Shown here in pieces: positions 16,763-25,067 of a stretch of 64,000 nt of DNA (positions are counted from its first letter, which is position 1; every line of letters begins with the position of its first letter). Position numbers and translations under genes: made by a program. Origin of the DNA: Ginsengibacter hankyongi. GTDB lineage: Bacteria > Bacteroidota > Bacteroidia > Chitinophagales > Chitinophagaceae. Under the pieces are notes generated by a model, which saw nothing but the letters and a program-made list of their open reading frames with translations, ran no database searches and was not told the origin of the DNA. Where the stretch lies: NCBI RefSeq assembly GCF_008710285.1, contig NZ_VYQF01000001.1:806001-870000 (forward strand), written 5' to 3'.

Positions 16763-18913
16763 ATGCAGGTAGAAAAATTTTATTACGATAACAAAATTGT
16801 CAGAAACTTCGCTTACGCCACTATTGTGTGGGGCGCCATAGGAATGCTTGTCGGCCTTTGGATAGCGCTGCAATTAGTTTTTCCTGCTCCTTTTCCTCAC
16901 GGATTAAACTTAGCGCCTTACTTTAATTTCGGAAGGCTTCGTCCTTTGCATACCAATGCAGTAATTTTTGCATTTGTGGGCAATGGCATTTTCATGGGCG
17001 TGTACTATTCATTGCAGCGGCTTTGCAAGGCAAGAATGTTTAGTGATAAACTTAGTTACATACATTTTTGGGGATGGCAATTAATTATTGTTGCTGCGGC
17101 TATTACACTTCCATTAGGCCTTACTGACAGTGGCGAATATGCGGAATTGATATGGCCAATAGATGTAGCTATCACTATAATCTGGGTTGTGTTTGGATGG
17201 AATATGTTTGGCACAATTATTAAAAGAAGAGAGAAGCACTTATATGTAGCAATCTGGTTTTATATCGTGACGTTTGTTACGGTTGCAGTTCTACATATTG
17301 TCCGTTCCGGTGAATTGCCCTACACCTGGTTAAAAAGTTATAGCTGGTATGCTGGCGTTCAGGATGCATTGGTGCAATGGTGGTATGGGCATAACGCGGT
17401 GGCATTTTTTTTAACAACGCCTTACCTGGGCCTCATGTATTATTTTATGCCAAAGGCTGCTAACAGACCCGTTTATTCTTACAAGCTTTCTATCATTCAC
17501 TTTTGGGCATTAATCTTTTTATATATCTGGGCCGGCCCTCACCATTTGTTGTATACTGCATTACCTAACTGGGCGCAATCATTGGGTGTTGTGTTCTCTT
17601 TCATGCTTATTTTTCCGAGCTGGGGAGGAATGATAAATGGCTTATTAACGCTGCGTGGTGCGTGGGATCGTGTACGCGATGACGTTATCCTAAAGTTTAT
17701 GGTGGTAGCAGTTACTGCCTATGGCATGGCAACTTTTGAAGGCCCAATGCTTTCATTAAAAAGTGTGAGTGTCATATCACATTATACCGACTGGATTATT
17801 GCCCACGTACACATCGGCGCATTAGGCTGGAACGGTATGCTTACGTTTGGCATTTTATACTGGCTCGTCCCAAGAATTTTTAAAACAGACCTCTTTTCAA
17901 AAAAGCTGGCAAATGTGCACTTCTGGTTAGGTACACTGGGCATTTTGTTTTATGCAATTCCATTGTATTGGGCAGGCTTTACGCAAAGCTCCATGTGGAA
18001 ACAATTTACTGAGGCAGGACAGTTAAAATACACTTTTCTTGAAACAGTTACCTACCTGAAACCATTTTATGCAATGCGCTCTTTGGGTGGCACTCTTTAC
18101 CTGGTGGGTGTTCTGTTTATGGTATATAATATTTACAAAACCGTAAGATCAGGAAAGTTAGTTGCCAATGAAGAAGCTGAGGCAGCACCATTGCAAAAAG
18201 AATATGTGGCTCACAAAGGCGAACACTGGCACAGGTGGATTGAAAGAAGGCCTGTTCAATTTATGGTGTTAAGCCTCGTTGTGATTTTAATCGGCGGTAT
18301 TGTAGAACTGGTTCCTACGTTCCTCATTAAGTCAAATGTTCCCACCATCAGCAGCGTTAAACCCTACACGCCACTGGAACTGGAAGGAAGAGACATTTAT
18401 ATACGTGAAGGATGTTACGTGTGCCATTCTCAAATGATCCGCCCATTTAGAAGTGAGACGGAGCGTTATGGAGAATATTCCAAAGCTGGAGAATTTGTTT
18501 ATGATCATCCATTTCAATGGGGCAGTAAACGCACCGGGCCGGACCTGGCAAGAGAAGGTGCAGGTAACCTCAAGAAAACCGATGGATGGCACTTTCGCCA
18601 TTTTCGTGAACCAGCATCTATGAGCGAAGGCTCAATTATGCCTTCGTATGCTTTCTTACTTTTTGATGATTTGGATACTTCAGAACTACCTGCAAAGATC
18701 CATGCCATGAAAACTCTCGGTGTACCGTACCCGAAAAATTACGAGAAGACTGCAATGCAGGATCTTGACAGGCAATCATTAGAAATTTCCAACAGCTTAC
18801 TTAGCGATAGCATAAGGGTTTCTCCTAAAAAAGAAGTGATTGCATTAATCGCTTATATACAGCGCCTGGGAACCGATATATCTAAAAATACAACAACCAC
18901 TTATAATAAATAA
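16763..18913 (+). CDS. ccoNO: cbb3-type cytochrome c oxidase, fused subunits I and II (CcoNO)
   Basis: A 716-aa fusion. Residues 1 to about 475 are CcoN, the haem-copper oxidase subunit I with about 12 membrane helices. Metal-ligand histidines are recognisable in HTNAVIFAF, WYGHNAV, GPHHLLY and AHVHIGALGWNG. Residues about 490-716 are CcoO: one membrane anchor, then a single c-type haem site CYVCH (Cys551, His555) in the family motif REGCYVCHSQMIRP. It forms the catalytic core of the high-affinity terminal oxidase that reduces O2 to water in the cytoplasmic membrane. The fused form is common in Bacteroidota. It starts 32 bp after ccoS; ccoQ starts 3 bp after its stop. Confidence 0.96.
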   Translation: MQVEKFYYDNKIVRNFAYATIVWGAIGMLVGLWIALQLVFPAPFPHGLNLAPYFNFGRLRPLHTNAVIFAFVGNGIFMGVYYSLQRLCKARMFSDKLSYIHFWGWQLIIVAAAITLPLGLTDSGEYAELIWPIDVAITIIWVVFGWNMFGTIIKRREKHLYVAIWFYIVTFVTVAVLHIVRSGELPYTWLKSYSWYAGVQDALVQWWYGHNAVAFFLTTPYLGLMYYFMPKAANRPVYSYKLSIIHFWALIFLYIWAGPHHLLYTALPNWAQSLGVVFSFMLIFPSWGGMINGLLTLRGAWDRVRDDVILKFMVVAVTAYGMATFEGPMLSLKSVSVISHYTDWIIAHVHIGALGWNGMLTFGILYWLVPRIFKTDLFSKKLANVHFWLGTLGILFYAIPLYWAGFTQSSMWKQFTEAGQLKYTFLETVTYLKPFYAMRSLGGTLYLVGVLFMVYNIYKTVRSGKLVANEEAEAAPLQKEYVAHKGEHWHRWIERRPVQFMVLSLVVILIGGIVELVPTFLIKSNVPTISSVKPYTPLELEGRDIYIREGCYVCHSQMIRPFRSETERYGEYSKAGEFVYDHPFQWGSKRTGPDLAREGAGNLKKTDGWHFRHFREPASMSEGSIMPSYAFLLFDDLDTSELPAKIHAMKTLGVPYPKNYEKTAMQDLDRQSLEISNSLLSDSIRVSPKKEVIALIAYIQRLGTDISKNTTTTYNK

Positions 18914-18916
18914 CAC

Positions 18917-19108
18917 ATGTTTACATTCATAAAACAATATGCGGAAAAAATAAACGGCGCTCACATTTATGCCTATATATCATTATTTATTTTCCTGGTC
19001 TTCTTTATTGTATTGCTAATACTTGTAAAAAAAATGAGCAAGGAAAGAGTCAAAGAATTATCCAACATTCCTTTTGACAAAGAGGAATTAAATAACTCAA
19101 TCATATAA
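18917..19108 (+). CDS. ccoQ: cbb3-type oxidase small subunit CcoQ
   Basis: A 63-aa protein with one membrane helix (about residues 17-38, ISLFIFLVFFIVLLILV) and a short charged tail (KKMSKERVKELSNIPFDKEE), the usual CcoQ layout. CcoQ stabilises the oxidase. It lies between ccoNO and ccoP with gaps of 3 and 10 bp. The sequence is too short for identification without this position. Confidence 0.85.
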   Translation: MFTFIKQYAEKINGAHIYAYISLFIFLVFFIVLLILVKKMSKERVKELSNIPFDKEELNNSII

Positions 19109-19118
19109 TTAAGAAAGT

Positions 19119-20270
19119 ATGAAACATATTCATTTATCAAAGAAGATAGCCACTACCGCGTTAACCGCATTAATGGGAATACCTGCTGCAATAGCTCAAG
19201 ACTCAACTGGTACCGCAAAAGCATCAGGCACGGGCAATAACCTGTTAACTCTCTTATTAGTAATTATGGGTCTTTTGGTTTTTGTAATCTGGCTGCTGGG
19301 CCGCGTTTTATTAGTATTAGGCAAGCAGTTAATTGAAAAAACAAAAACCTCAAAAATACTCCCCTTATTAATAGCAGGCCTATTGGTACTTACTGCACAA
19401 TCGTCCTCTGCACAAGATGCAGTAAAAACGGAGACGGTAAAGGCAGTCTCCAACTATGGAGGGCTTTCTACGGGTACTTTTTATTTACTGGTATCGGTAT
19501 TGGCAACAGAAATTATTATTATATTTTTCTTCACCTTCCTTATACGAAGATTCTCAGCAGAATTATTACCACAGAAAAAAGTTGCACTTGCCAAGGCAAA
19601 TAAGGTTAAGACCTGGTGGGCAAGGCTGAATAAAAAATTAACCAGGGCGATACCAGTTGAAAAAGAAGCTGATGTTATGCTGGATCATGATTATGATGGC
19701 ATAAGAGAATTGGATAACGCGTTACCACCCTGGTGGAAATATGGATTCTATATTACCATTGGAGTGGCAATTGTTTACCTGTTAAACTTTCATGTTTTTG
19801 GTTATGGAAAAAATCCAACGCAAGAGTATCAGGCAGAAATGGAACAGGCAAGAATTAAAAAGGAAATATATGAATCGAATAATAAAGATAAGATTGATGA
19901 AAACAATGTACCTATGGCAGATGCTGCCGGATTAGCCAAAGCAAAAGAAATTTTTACAGCTACTTGTTTTGCCTGTCATGGCAAATTGGGTGAAGGTGGT
20001 GCCGGGCCAAATCTCACAGATGATTATTGGCTGCACAAAGGTTCACTCAATGATATTTACCAGTCAATAAAGCACGGTTATCCAGACAAGGGAATGCAAT
20101 CCTGGTCTACCGTTTACTCGCCAAAAGAAATAAGTTTTTTGGCGAGCTATATAAAAACGTTGCATGGCACTAAACCTCCTAACCCTAAAGCACCGCAGGG
20201 AGATTTATATGTAGAGCCATCATCAACGCCGCAAACAGGCGCTGCTGATTCTTCAGCAATAGGTAAATAA
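19119..20270 (+). CDS. ccoP: cbb3-type oxidase cytochrome c subunit CcoP, mono-haem
   Basis: A 383-aa protein. It has an N-terminal signal-like segment (about 1-27) and helices at about 42-67, 80-98 and 115-142. The CcoP landmark DHDYDGIRELDNALPPWW precedes a further helix (about 208-228). A periplasmic cytochrome c domain carries CFACH (Cys283, His287). Proteobacterial CcoP has two CXXCH motifs; only one is present here, and the protein has extra N-terminal helices. It would pass electrons from periplasmic cytochrome c to CcoO. The C-terminus after about residue 350 is a low-complexity Pro/Ser/Thr tail. Confidence 0.93.
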   Translation: MKHIHLSKKIATTALTALMGIPAAIAQDSTGTAKASGTGNNLLTLLLVIMGLLVFVIWLLGRVLLVLGKQLIEKTKTSKILPLLIAGLLVLTAQSSSAQDAVKTETVKAVSNYGGLSTGTFYLLVSVLATEIIIIFFFTFLIRRFSAELLPQKKVALAKANKVKTWWARLNKKLTRAIPVEKEADVMLDHDYDGIRELDNALPPWWKYGFYITIGVAIVYLLNFHVFGYGKNPTQEYQAEMEQARIKKEIYESNNKDKIDENNVPMADAAGLAKAKEIFTATCFACHGKLGEGGAGPNLTDDYWLHKGSLNDIYQSIKHGYPDKGMQSWSTVYSPKEISFLASYIKTLHGTKPPNPKAPQGDLYVEPSSTPQTGAADSSAIGK

Positions 20271-20329
20271 AAGCTGGCCCCTAAAAGTTTACCTAAGATA
20301 ACGAGAGGCAAACAGAATAAACTTTTACT

Positions 20330-21811
20330 ATGGAAGCAACTTCAGCAATTGATAAAAAAGAAAGTTACCGGGATTCTGTTGCTACAATAAGCAAGGAAGG
20401 GAAAAGAAATTTCATTAATCCCAAAAAGCCAAAGGGAAGTCTATATAAATTAAGAACGCGGTTTAGCATCTTTTATCTTATTGTTTTCTTTACGTTGCCC
20501 TTTCTTAAGGTAAACAACGAACCGTTGTTGATGCTTAACATCCTCGACAGAAAGTTTATCATATTTGGTATGGTATTCTGGCCGCAGGATTTTTTCATTT
20601 TTGGGATTGCCATGCTCACATTCGTAGTTTTCATTATCCTGTTTACGGTAGTTTTCGGACGTATATTTTGCGGCTGGGCATGTCCGCAAACCATATTCAT
20701 GGAGATGGTCTTTCGCAAAATTGAATATTGGATTGATGGTGATTCTGCACAGCAAAGAAGGTTGAAAGATATGCCGCGGAATTCACTTAAGGCAAGAAAA
20801 CGCATTACCAAGTTTATCATATTTTTCCTCATTTCATTTATAATAGCAAATTTCTTCCTGGCCTATCTTATAAGTATGGATCAATTACTGGGCTATTTAA
20901 AAAATCCGTTTGCGCACATTGGAACATTAATCTCTTTACTGGTGTTCACCAGCATATTCTTTTTCGTGTATTGGTGGTTTAGAGAACAAGCCTGTATAGT
21001 TGTATGTCCTTATGGAAGATTACAAGGCGTCTTATTGGATAGAGACTCAATTGTAGTAGCATACGATCATAAACGGGGAGAACCAAGAGGTAAATTAAAA
21101 AAGAAAGAAGACCATGACTGTAAATGTGTTGATTGCAAGGAAGACGGCGCCTGCAAAAGTATGGCTCAAAAGATAGAATCAATGGTTCCGCAGGGCGATT
21201 GTATTGACTGTTTTGCATGTGTGCGTGTATGCCCAACGGGTATCGATATACGAAATGGCACACAACTGGAATGCATAAACTGCACCGCGTGTATTGATGC
21301 CTGTGATAGTATAATGACAAGTATTAAAAAACCTTTGGGTTTAATCCGTTTTGCATCAGAAAACAGTATCGTAAAAGGAGTAAAGCTGAGATTTACAGCA
21401 AGGATAAAAGCATATACAGCCGTACTTGCTTTATTATTATCGTTGCTGGTTTTTCTTTTAGTAAGCCGCACCGATCTTGATGCCCGGCTTATGCGCACTG
21501 CAGGCATGACTTATACGACTTTGCCTGACGGCCGGATTAGCAATCTCTATAACCTGAAACTAGCTAATAAAACACATGAGGACATTCCTTATACTTTAAA
21601 GCTCGAAAATATAAAAGGTGAAATTGAAATTATCGCTAATACCAGCCTGGTTGTAAAAAAAGAAGAATACGCCCACCTGCAGTTTTTTGTAAAACTTAAC
21701 CGGAGCGATATTAAAAGCTGGAAAACGGATTTAAAGATTGGAATGTATCAAAACAATAAAAAAATAAAAACTTTGGAAGCCGATTTCATTGGCCCCGAAA
21801 TTTATAACTGA
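20330..21811 (+). CDS. ccoG: Cytochrome c oxidase accessory protein CcoG (FixG)
   Basis: A 493-aa membrane iron-sulfur protein. Helices lie near 45-65, 85-112, 160-180 and 200-222. There is a C-x3-CP pair in IFCGWACPQT and a second in ACIVVCPYGR. Two ferredoxin-type clusters follow (CIDCFACVRVCP and CINCTACIDAC). A last helix (about 365-385) leads to a C-terminal Ig-like domain, as in FixG. An additional cysteine-rich insert (CKCVDCKEDGAC, about residues 263-274) precedes the ferredoxin part. CcoG reduces Cu(II) to Cu(I) for cbb3 assembly. It is in the same operon as ccoP (59-bp gap). Confidence 0.95.
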   Translation: MEATSAIDKKESYRDSVATISKEGKRNFINPKKPKGSLYKLRTRFSIFYLIVFFTLPFLKVNNEPLLMLNILDRKFIIFGMVFWPQDFFIFGIAMLTFVVFIILFTVVFGRIFCGWACPQTIFMEMVFRKIEYWIDGDSAQQRRLKDMPRNSLKARKRITKFIIFFLISFIIANFFLAYLISMDQLLGYLKNPFAHIGTLISLLVFTSIFFFVYWWFREQACIVVCPYGRLQGVLLDRDSIVVAYDHKRGEPRGKLKKKEDHDCKCVDCKEDGACKSMAQKIESMVPQGDCIDCFACVRVCPTGIDIRNGTQLECINCTACIDACDSIMTSIKKPLGLIRFASENSIVKGVKLRFTARIKAYTAVLALLLSLLVFLLVSRTDLDARLMRTAGMTYTTLPDGRISNLYNLKLANKTHEDIPYTLKLENIKGEIEIIANTSLVVKKEEYAHLQFFVKLNRSDIKSWKTDLKIGMYQNNKKIKTLEADFIGPEIYN

Positions 21812-21824
21812 TAAATATTTTACT

Positions 21825-22259
21825 ATGAACTGGGGATATAAAATTCTTATCGTTTACCTTGGTTTTGTTAGCGGCATAATCTTGCTAGTTTTCAAATCAT
21901 CAAGCCAGAAAGTGGATTTAGTAACTACAGATTATTATGCAAAGGAGCTGAAGTATCAGGAAAAGATAGATGCAATGAAAAGCGTTCATCAATTGTCCGA
22001 CACGGTAAAATATGCGATGAACGATGGAAAGTTAGCCATTGTTTTTCCCAAAGATTTTTCAGGAAAAACAATTGATGGCAAGGTGTTGCTTTATTGCCCT
22101 TCAGATGAGGACAAGGACATTACGCGTAACTTTTCAGTAAAAGATTTACAGGTATTGGTTCCGGTACACACCGCAGGCAAACTGGAGTATCAACTGCAAT
22201 TGAGCTGGCAGGCTGATGGAACGAGTTATTATTTCGAAAAGAAATTAATTATAAATTAA
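21825..22259 (+). CDS. ccoH: FixH/CcoH family protein
   Basis: A 144-aa protein with one N-terminal helix (MNWGYKILIVYLGFVSGIIL) and the FixH landmark KVDLVTTDYYAKELKYQEKID right after it, then a periplasmic beta-domain. CcoH works with the CcoI copper pump in maturation of the cbb3 oxidase. A longer frame from 21789 overlaps the end of ccoG; the ATG at 21825, 13 bp after the ccoG stop, gives the standard N-terminus. Confidence 0.92.
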   Translation: MNWGYKILIVYLGFVSGIILLVFKSSSQKVDLVTTDYYAKELKYQEKIDAMKSVHQLSDTVKYAMNDGKLAIVFPKDFSGKTIDGKVLLYCPSDEDKDITRNFSVKDLQVLVPVHTAGKLEYQLQLSWQADGTSYYFEKKLIIN

Positions 22260-22269
22260 AGCACGCATT

Positions 22270-22980
22270 ATGCCTCAGTTATTAATTACTGCGTTTATGA
22301 TGGGTCTGCTGGGAAGCTTTCATTGCGTGGGCATGTGTGGACCTATAGCATTATCTCTCCCCTTAAAACACGACAGCGATTGGGCAAAATTTTCCGCGGC
22401 GTTGTTTTATAATTCCGGGCGCATTGTTACGTACGCCGTATTTGGTTTAATTTTCGGGTTAATTGGCAAGAGCGTTGCGCTGTTTGGATACCAGCAATGG
22501 TTATCAGTTATCTTAGGAGTATTGATACTTTTTTTCATATTCCTCCCAAAAAGATTTGCATTTTTTCAACACCAAAATTTAATACTTGCTTCTTTTCAAA
22601 AATTGCGCACGGCGTTAGGCAGGCTTTTTTTAAAGAAAAATTTTTCATCTTTATTTTCAATTGGTCTATTAAATGGCTTACTTCCCTGTGGCCTTGTTTA
22701 TATGGCTGCAGCAGTTGCGGTTTCAGCCGGAGATATCATAAACAGTATAGCGTTTATGGCATTTTTTGGATTGGGAACACTACCCATGATGTGGAGTATC
22801 GCATTCTTTGGGAATTATATAGGCGTCAGCGTTCGTCAAAAAATAAGAAAAGCATATCCCTACATGATGATGCTGGTTGCTTGTCTTTTAATACTTCGTG
22901 GTATGGGTTTAGGAATTCCTTACATAAGCCCGGTGGTTGAAAAAAGCGTTGTTCAAAATTGTTGTGTTAAGCCTGTATAA
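22270..22980 (+). CDS. SafE/TauE-like membrane protein of the cbb3 locus
   Basis: A 236-aa integral membrane protein with about six helices. The motif FHCVGMCGPIALSLPL in helix 1 and GLLPCGLVYMAAAVAVSAGD in helix 4 place it in the sulfite exporter TauE/SafE-like (UreH-like) family that regularly closes cco operons. The conserved Cys/Met/His motif suggests a metal (copper) role in oxidase assembly rather than sulfite export; that is inferred from context. It starts 10 bp after ccoH. Confidence 0.88.
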   Translation: MPQLLITAFMMGLLGSFHCVGMCGPIALSLPLKHDSDWAKFSAALFYNSGRIVTYAVFGLIFGLIGKSVALFGYQQWLSVILGVLILFFIFLPKRFAFFQHQNLILASFQKLRTALGRLFLKKNFSSLFSIGLLNGLLPCGLVYMAAAVAVSAGDIINSIAFMAFFGLGTLPMMWSIAFFGNYIGVSVRQKIRKAYPYMMMLVACLLILRGMGLGIPYISPVVEKSVVQNCCVKPV

Positions 22981-23048
22981 AATTATCGCGACATAAAACG
23001 GTTATTATAACCTGTTGCATCTTTCCTTATATAATTCCATTTTCCTTC

Positions 23049-23114
23049 ATGACATTAATCACCTTTATTAATGCCAGATATCATAATCTTAAATATAAGC
23101 CTCTCCTATTTTTG
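23049..23114 (+). promoter_or_regulatory. FNR-type box and perfect -7 element upstream of the PNPOx-like gene
   Basis: ATGAC-ATTA-ATCAC (23049-23062) is followed by TATTTTTG (23107-23114), a full TAnnTTTG match. The implied start near 23120 places the palindrome centre at about -65, a class I-type distance, with a 28-nt leader to the ATG. Confidence 0.5.
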
Positions 23115-23148
23115 AACACTTTATTTTTTATAAAACTTTATTAACACT

Positions 23149-23601
23149 ATGTTGGGTGAATTAAATGAAATGCAAATAAATAATTTCCTGGTTAGCCAAG
23201 CTGTAGGCAGAATAGCGTGTTCCGATGGGAAAAAGCCGTATATAGTACCTGTAACCTATGTGTATAACGGTAAAGATATAATAGGACAGACGACGGAAGG
23301 AAAGAAGCTTCATATTATGCGCAATAATCCAAATGTATGTTTTGAAGTAGACTCAATGAATAATATGGCGAACTGGCGAAGCGTTATTATTAATGGAGTA
23401 TTTAACGAGCTGAAGGGTGTTGCGGCAACCAAAGCGAGAAATTATCTATTCAATCATATATGGCCTTATTTAACAAGTTCCACAATTCATTCCCATGAAC
23501 ACGAGCCACCGGTCTCAGATATTGATGACAGCAATAGAATTAAGCCCGTCATGTTCCGGATTAAAGTAAAAGAAAAAACAGGAAGATTTGAAAAACAATA
23601 A
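23149..23601 (+). CDS. Pyridoxamine 5'-phosphate oxidase-fold flavoprotein (NimA-like)
   Basis: A 150-aa protein with a split-barrel FMN-binding fold. The N-terminal LNEMQINNFLVSQAVGRIACS segment, the PYIVPVTYVYNG strand and the RNNPNVCFEVD turn are typical of the NimA/PNPOx-like group. It is likely a cytoplasmic FMN or F420-type reductase of unknown substrate; the sequence does not show true PdxH active-site spacing. A -7 box and an FNR-type palindrome upstream tie it to the low-oxygen regulon. Confidence 0.85.
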   Translation: MLGELNEMQINNFLVSQAVGRIACSDGKKPYIVPVTYVYNGKDIIGQTTEGKKLHIMRNNPNVCFEVDSMNNMANWRSVIINGVFNELKGVAATKARNYLFNHIWPYLTSSTIHSHEHEPPVSDIDDSNRIKPVMFRIKVKEKTGRFEKQ

Positions 23602-23703
23602 AAAACAAACCTTTGTTATAACTTTCCAACCAGTTAAAAATTTTCTTTCCAATTAAATTCTCAATCCAAAAGTTATCTCTAATTAAAATTTAATATTATA
23701 ATA

Positions 23704-24990
23704 ATGGAATATAAAAAAGATGTTTCTGTCGAAGATGCAGTAAAGATTATCAAATCGGGCAACAGGGTGTTTATACATGGAAGCGCAGCCACGCCGGTGT
23801 ATATTTTGGAAGCGCTTCAAAAAAGATATGAAGAATTAAATAATGTTGAACTAGTTAGCATCACCACCTTTGGAAATATAAATTTTAATAACCCTATTTA
23901 TAAAAAAAGCTTCTTTATAAACTCTTTATTTGTATCAGAAAATACGCGTGCTGTTGTTAACAGTGATCACGGGGATTATGTACCCATATTCTTAAGCGAG
24001 ATCCCACAATTATTTAAAAGAAATATTTTACCGTTAGATGTGGCAATTGTGCAGGTTTCGCCACCAGATCGGCATGGGTACTGTTCCCTGGGAACTTCCG
24101 TAGATATTGCCAGGGCCGCTGTAGATACTGCTAAGCACATTATTGCGCAGGTAAATTCAAGAATGCCCCGTACACATGGCCAGGGTTTTATTCATGTAGA
24201 TAAAATTAATGCCCTGGTTTGGCATGATGCTGAACTCCCTGAAATAGACTACTCATCAAAATCAAATGACACGGTAACTCAAATTGGAAGGAACGTCGCG
24301 TCGCTTATTGAAGATGGGGCGACCTTACAGTTAGGCATAGGTGCAATTCCCGACCAGGTATTAAGAAATCTTTCCACGCATAAATGCCTTGGCATCCATA
24401 CAGAAATGCTATCCGATGGAGTAATTCCGCTGATAGAAAAAGGTATTATTGATAATAGTCGTAAGAAAATAAACATGGGGAAAACCGTAACGGGATTTAT
24501 GGCAGGAACAAGAAGGCTATACGATTTTGTAGATGATAATCCTGCAATAAGAGTAATGGACATCAGCTATGTAAACGATACGAGTATTATAAGAAAAAAT
24601 CCACGGGCAACCGCTATAAACAGCGCAATTGAAATTGATCTAACGGGACAGGTATGCGCAGATTCATTTGGAACATATCAATATTCTGGCATAGGTGGTC
24701 AAATGGATTTTATAAGAGGAGCGTCATTGTCCGAAGGCGGAAAACCAATTATAGCCATGCCATCCATAACATCAAAGGGAGTTTCCCGTATAGTACCCTT
24801 TTTAAAGGAAGGTGCCGGTGTAGTCACTACCAGGGGGCACGTACATTGGGTCGTAACAGAGTTTGGTATGGCTGACCTGTTTGGAAAGAACCTGAGGCAA
24901 AGAGCAAAAGAGCTGATTCGCATAGCTCACCCGGATCATAAAGAATTTTTAGAAAAGGCATTTCGTGAACGATTTAAATCCCTTGCATAA
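23704..24990 (+). CDS. Acetyl-CoA hydrolase/transferase family protein
   Basis: A 428-aa protein of the butyryl-CoA:acetate/4-hydroxybutyrate CoA-transferase family. The glycine-rich LQLGIGAIPDQVL loop is followed by the catalytic-glutamate region GIHTEMLSDGVI. The late motifs YSGIGGQMDFIRGA and TEFGMADLFGK complete the fold. It probably moves CoA between acetate and other acyl-CoAs in the cytoplasm, useful for overflow or fermentation metabolism when respiration is limited. Its place after the oxidase and PNPOx genes fits that. The exact acyl group cannot be told from sequence. Confidence 0.88.
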   Translation: MEYKKDVSVEDAVKIIKSGNRVFIHGSAATPVYILEALQKRYEELNNVELVSITTFGNINFNNPIYKKSFFINSLFVSENTRAVVNSDHGDYVPIFLSEIPQLFKRNILPLDVAIVQVSPPDRHGYCSLGTSVDIARAAVDTAKHIIAQVNSRMPRTHGQGFIHVDKINALVWHDAELPEIDYSSKSNDTVTQIGRNVASLIEDGATLQLGIGAIPDQVLRNLSTHKCLGIHTEMLSDGVIPLIEKGIIDNSRKKINMGKTVTGFMAGTRRLYDFVDDNPAIRVMDISYVNDTSIIRKNPRATAINSAIEIDLTGQVCADSFGTYQYSGIGGQMDFIRGASLSEGGKPIIAMPSITSKGVSRIVPFLKEGAGVVTTRGHVHWVVTEFGMADLFGKNLRQRAKELIRIAHPDHKEFLEKAFRERFKSLA

Positions 24991-25067
24991 ATTTTTGCCA
25001 AATCTTCTTTCGTGTAGCCTCAACCGTAAGAAAACGACTTCTTTACAGCAGTTATAAATAAAAACTT

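Noticed and set aside
21166-21507. Long antisense ORFs across ccoG
   Set aside because: They are frame shadows of a well-conserved iron-sulfur protein gene, with cysteine/serine-rich artefact composition.
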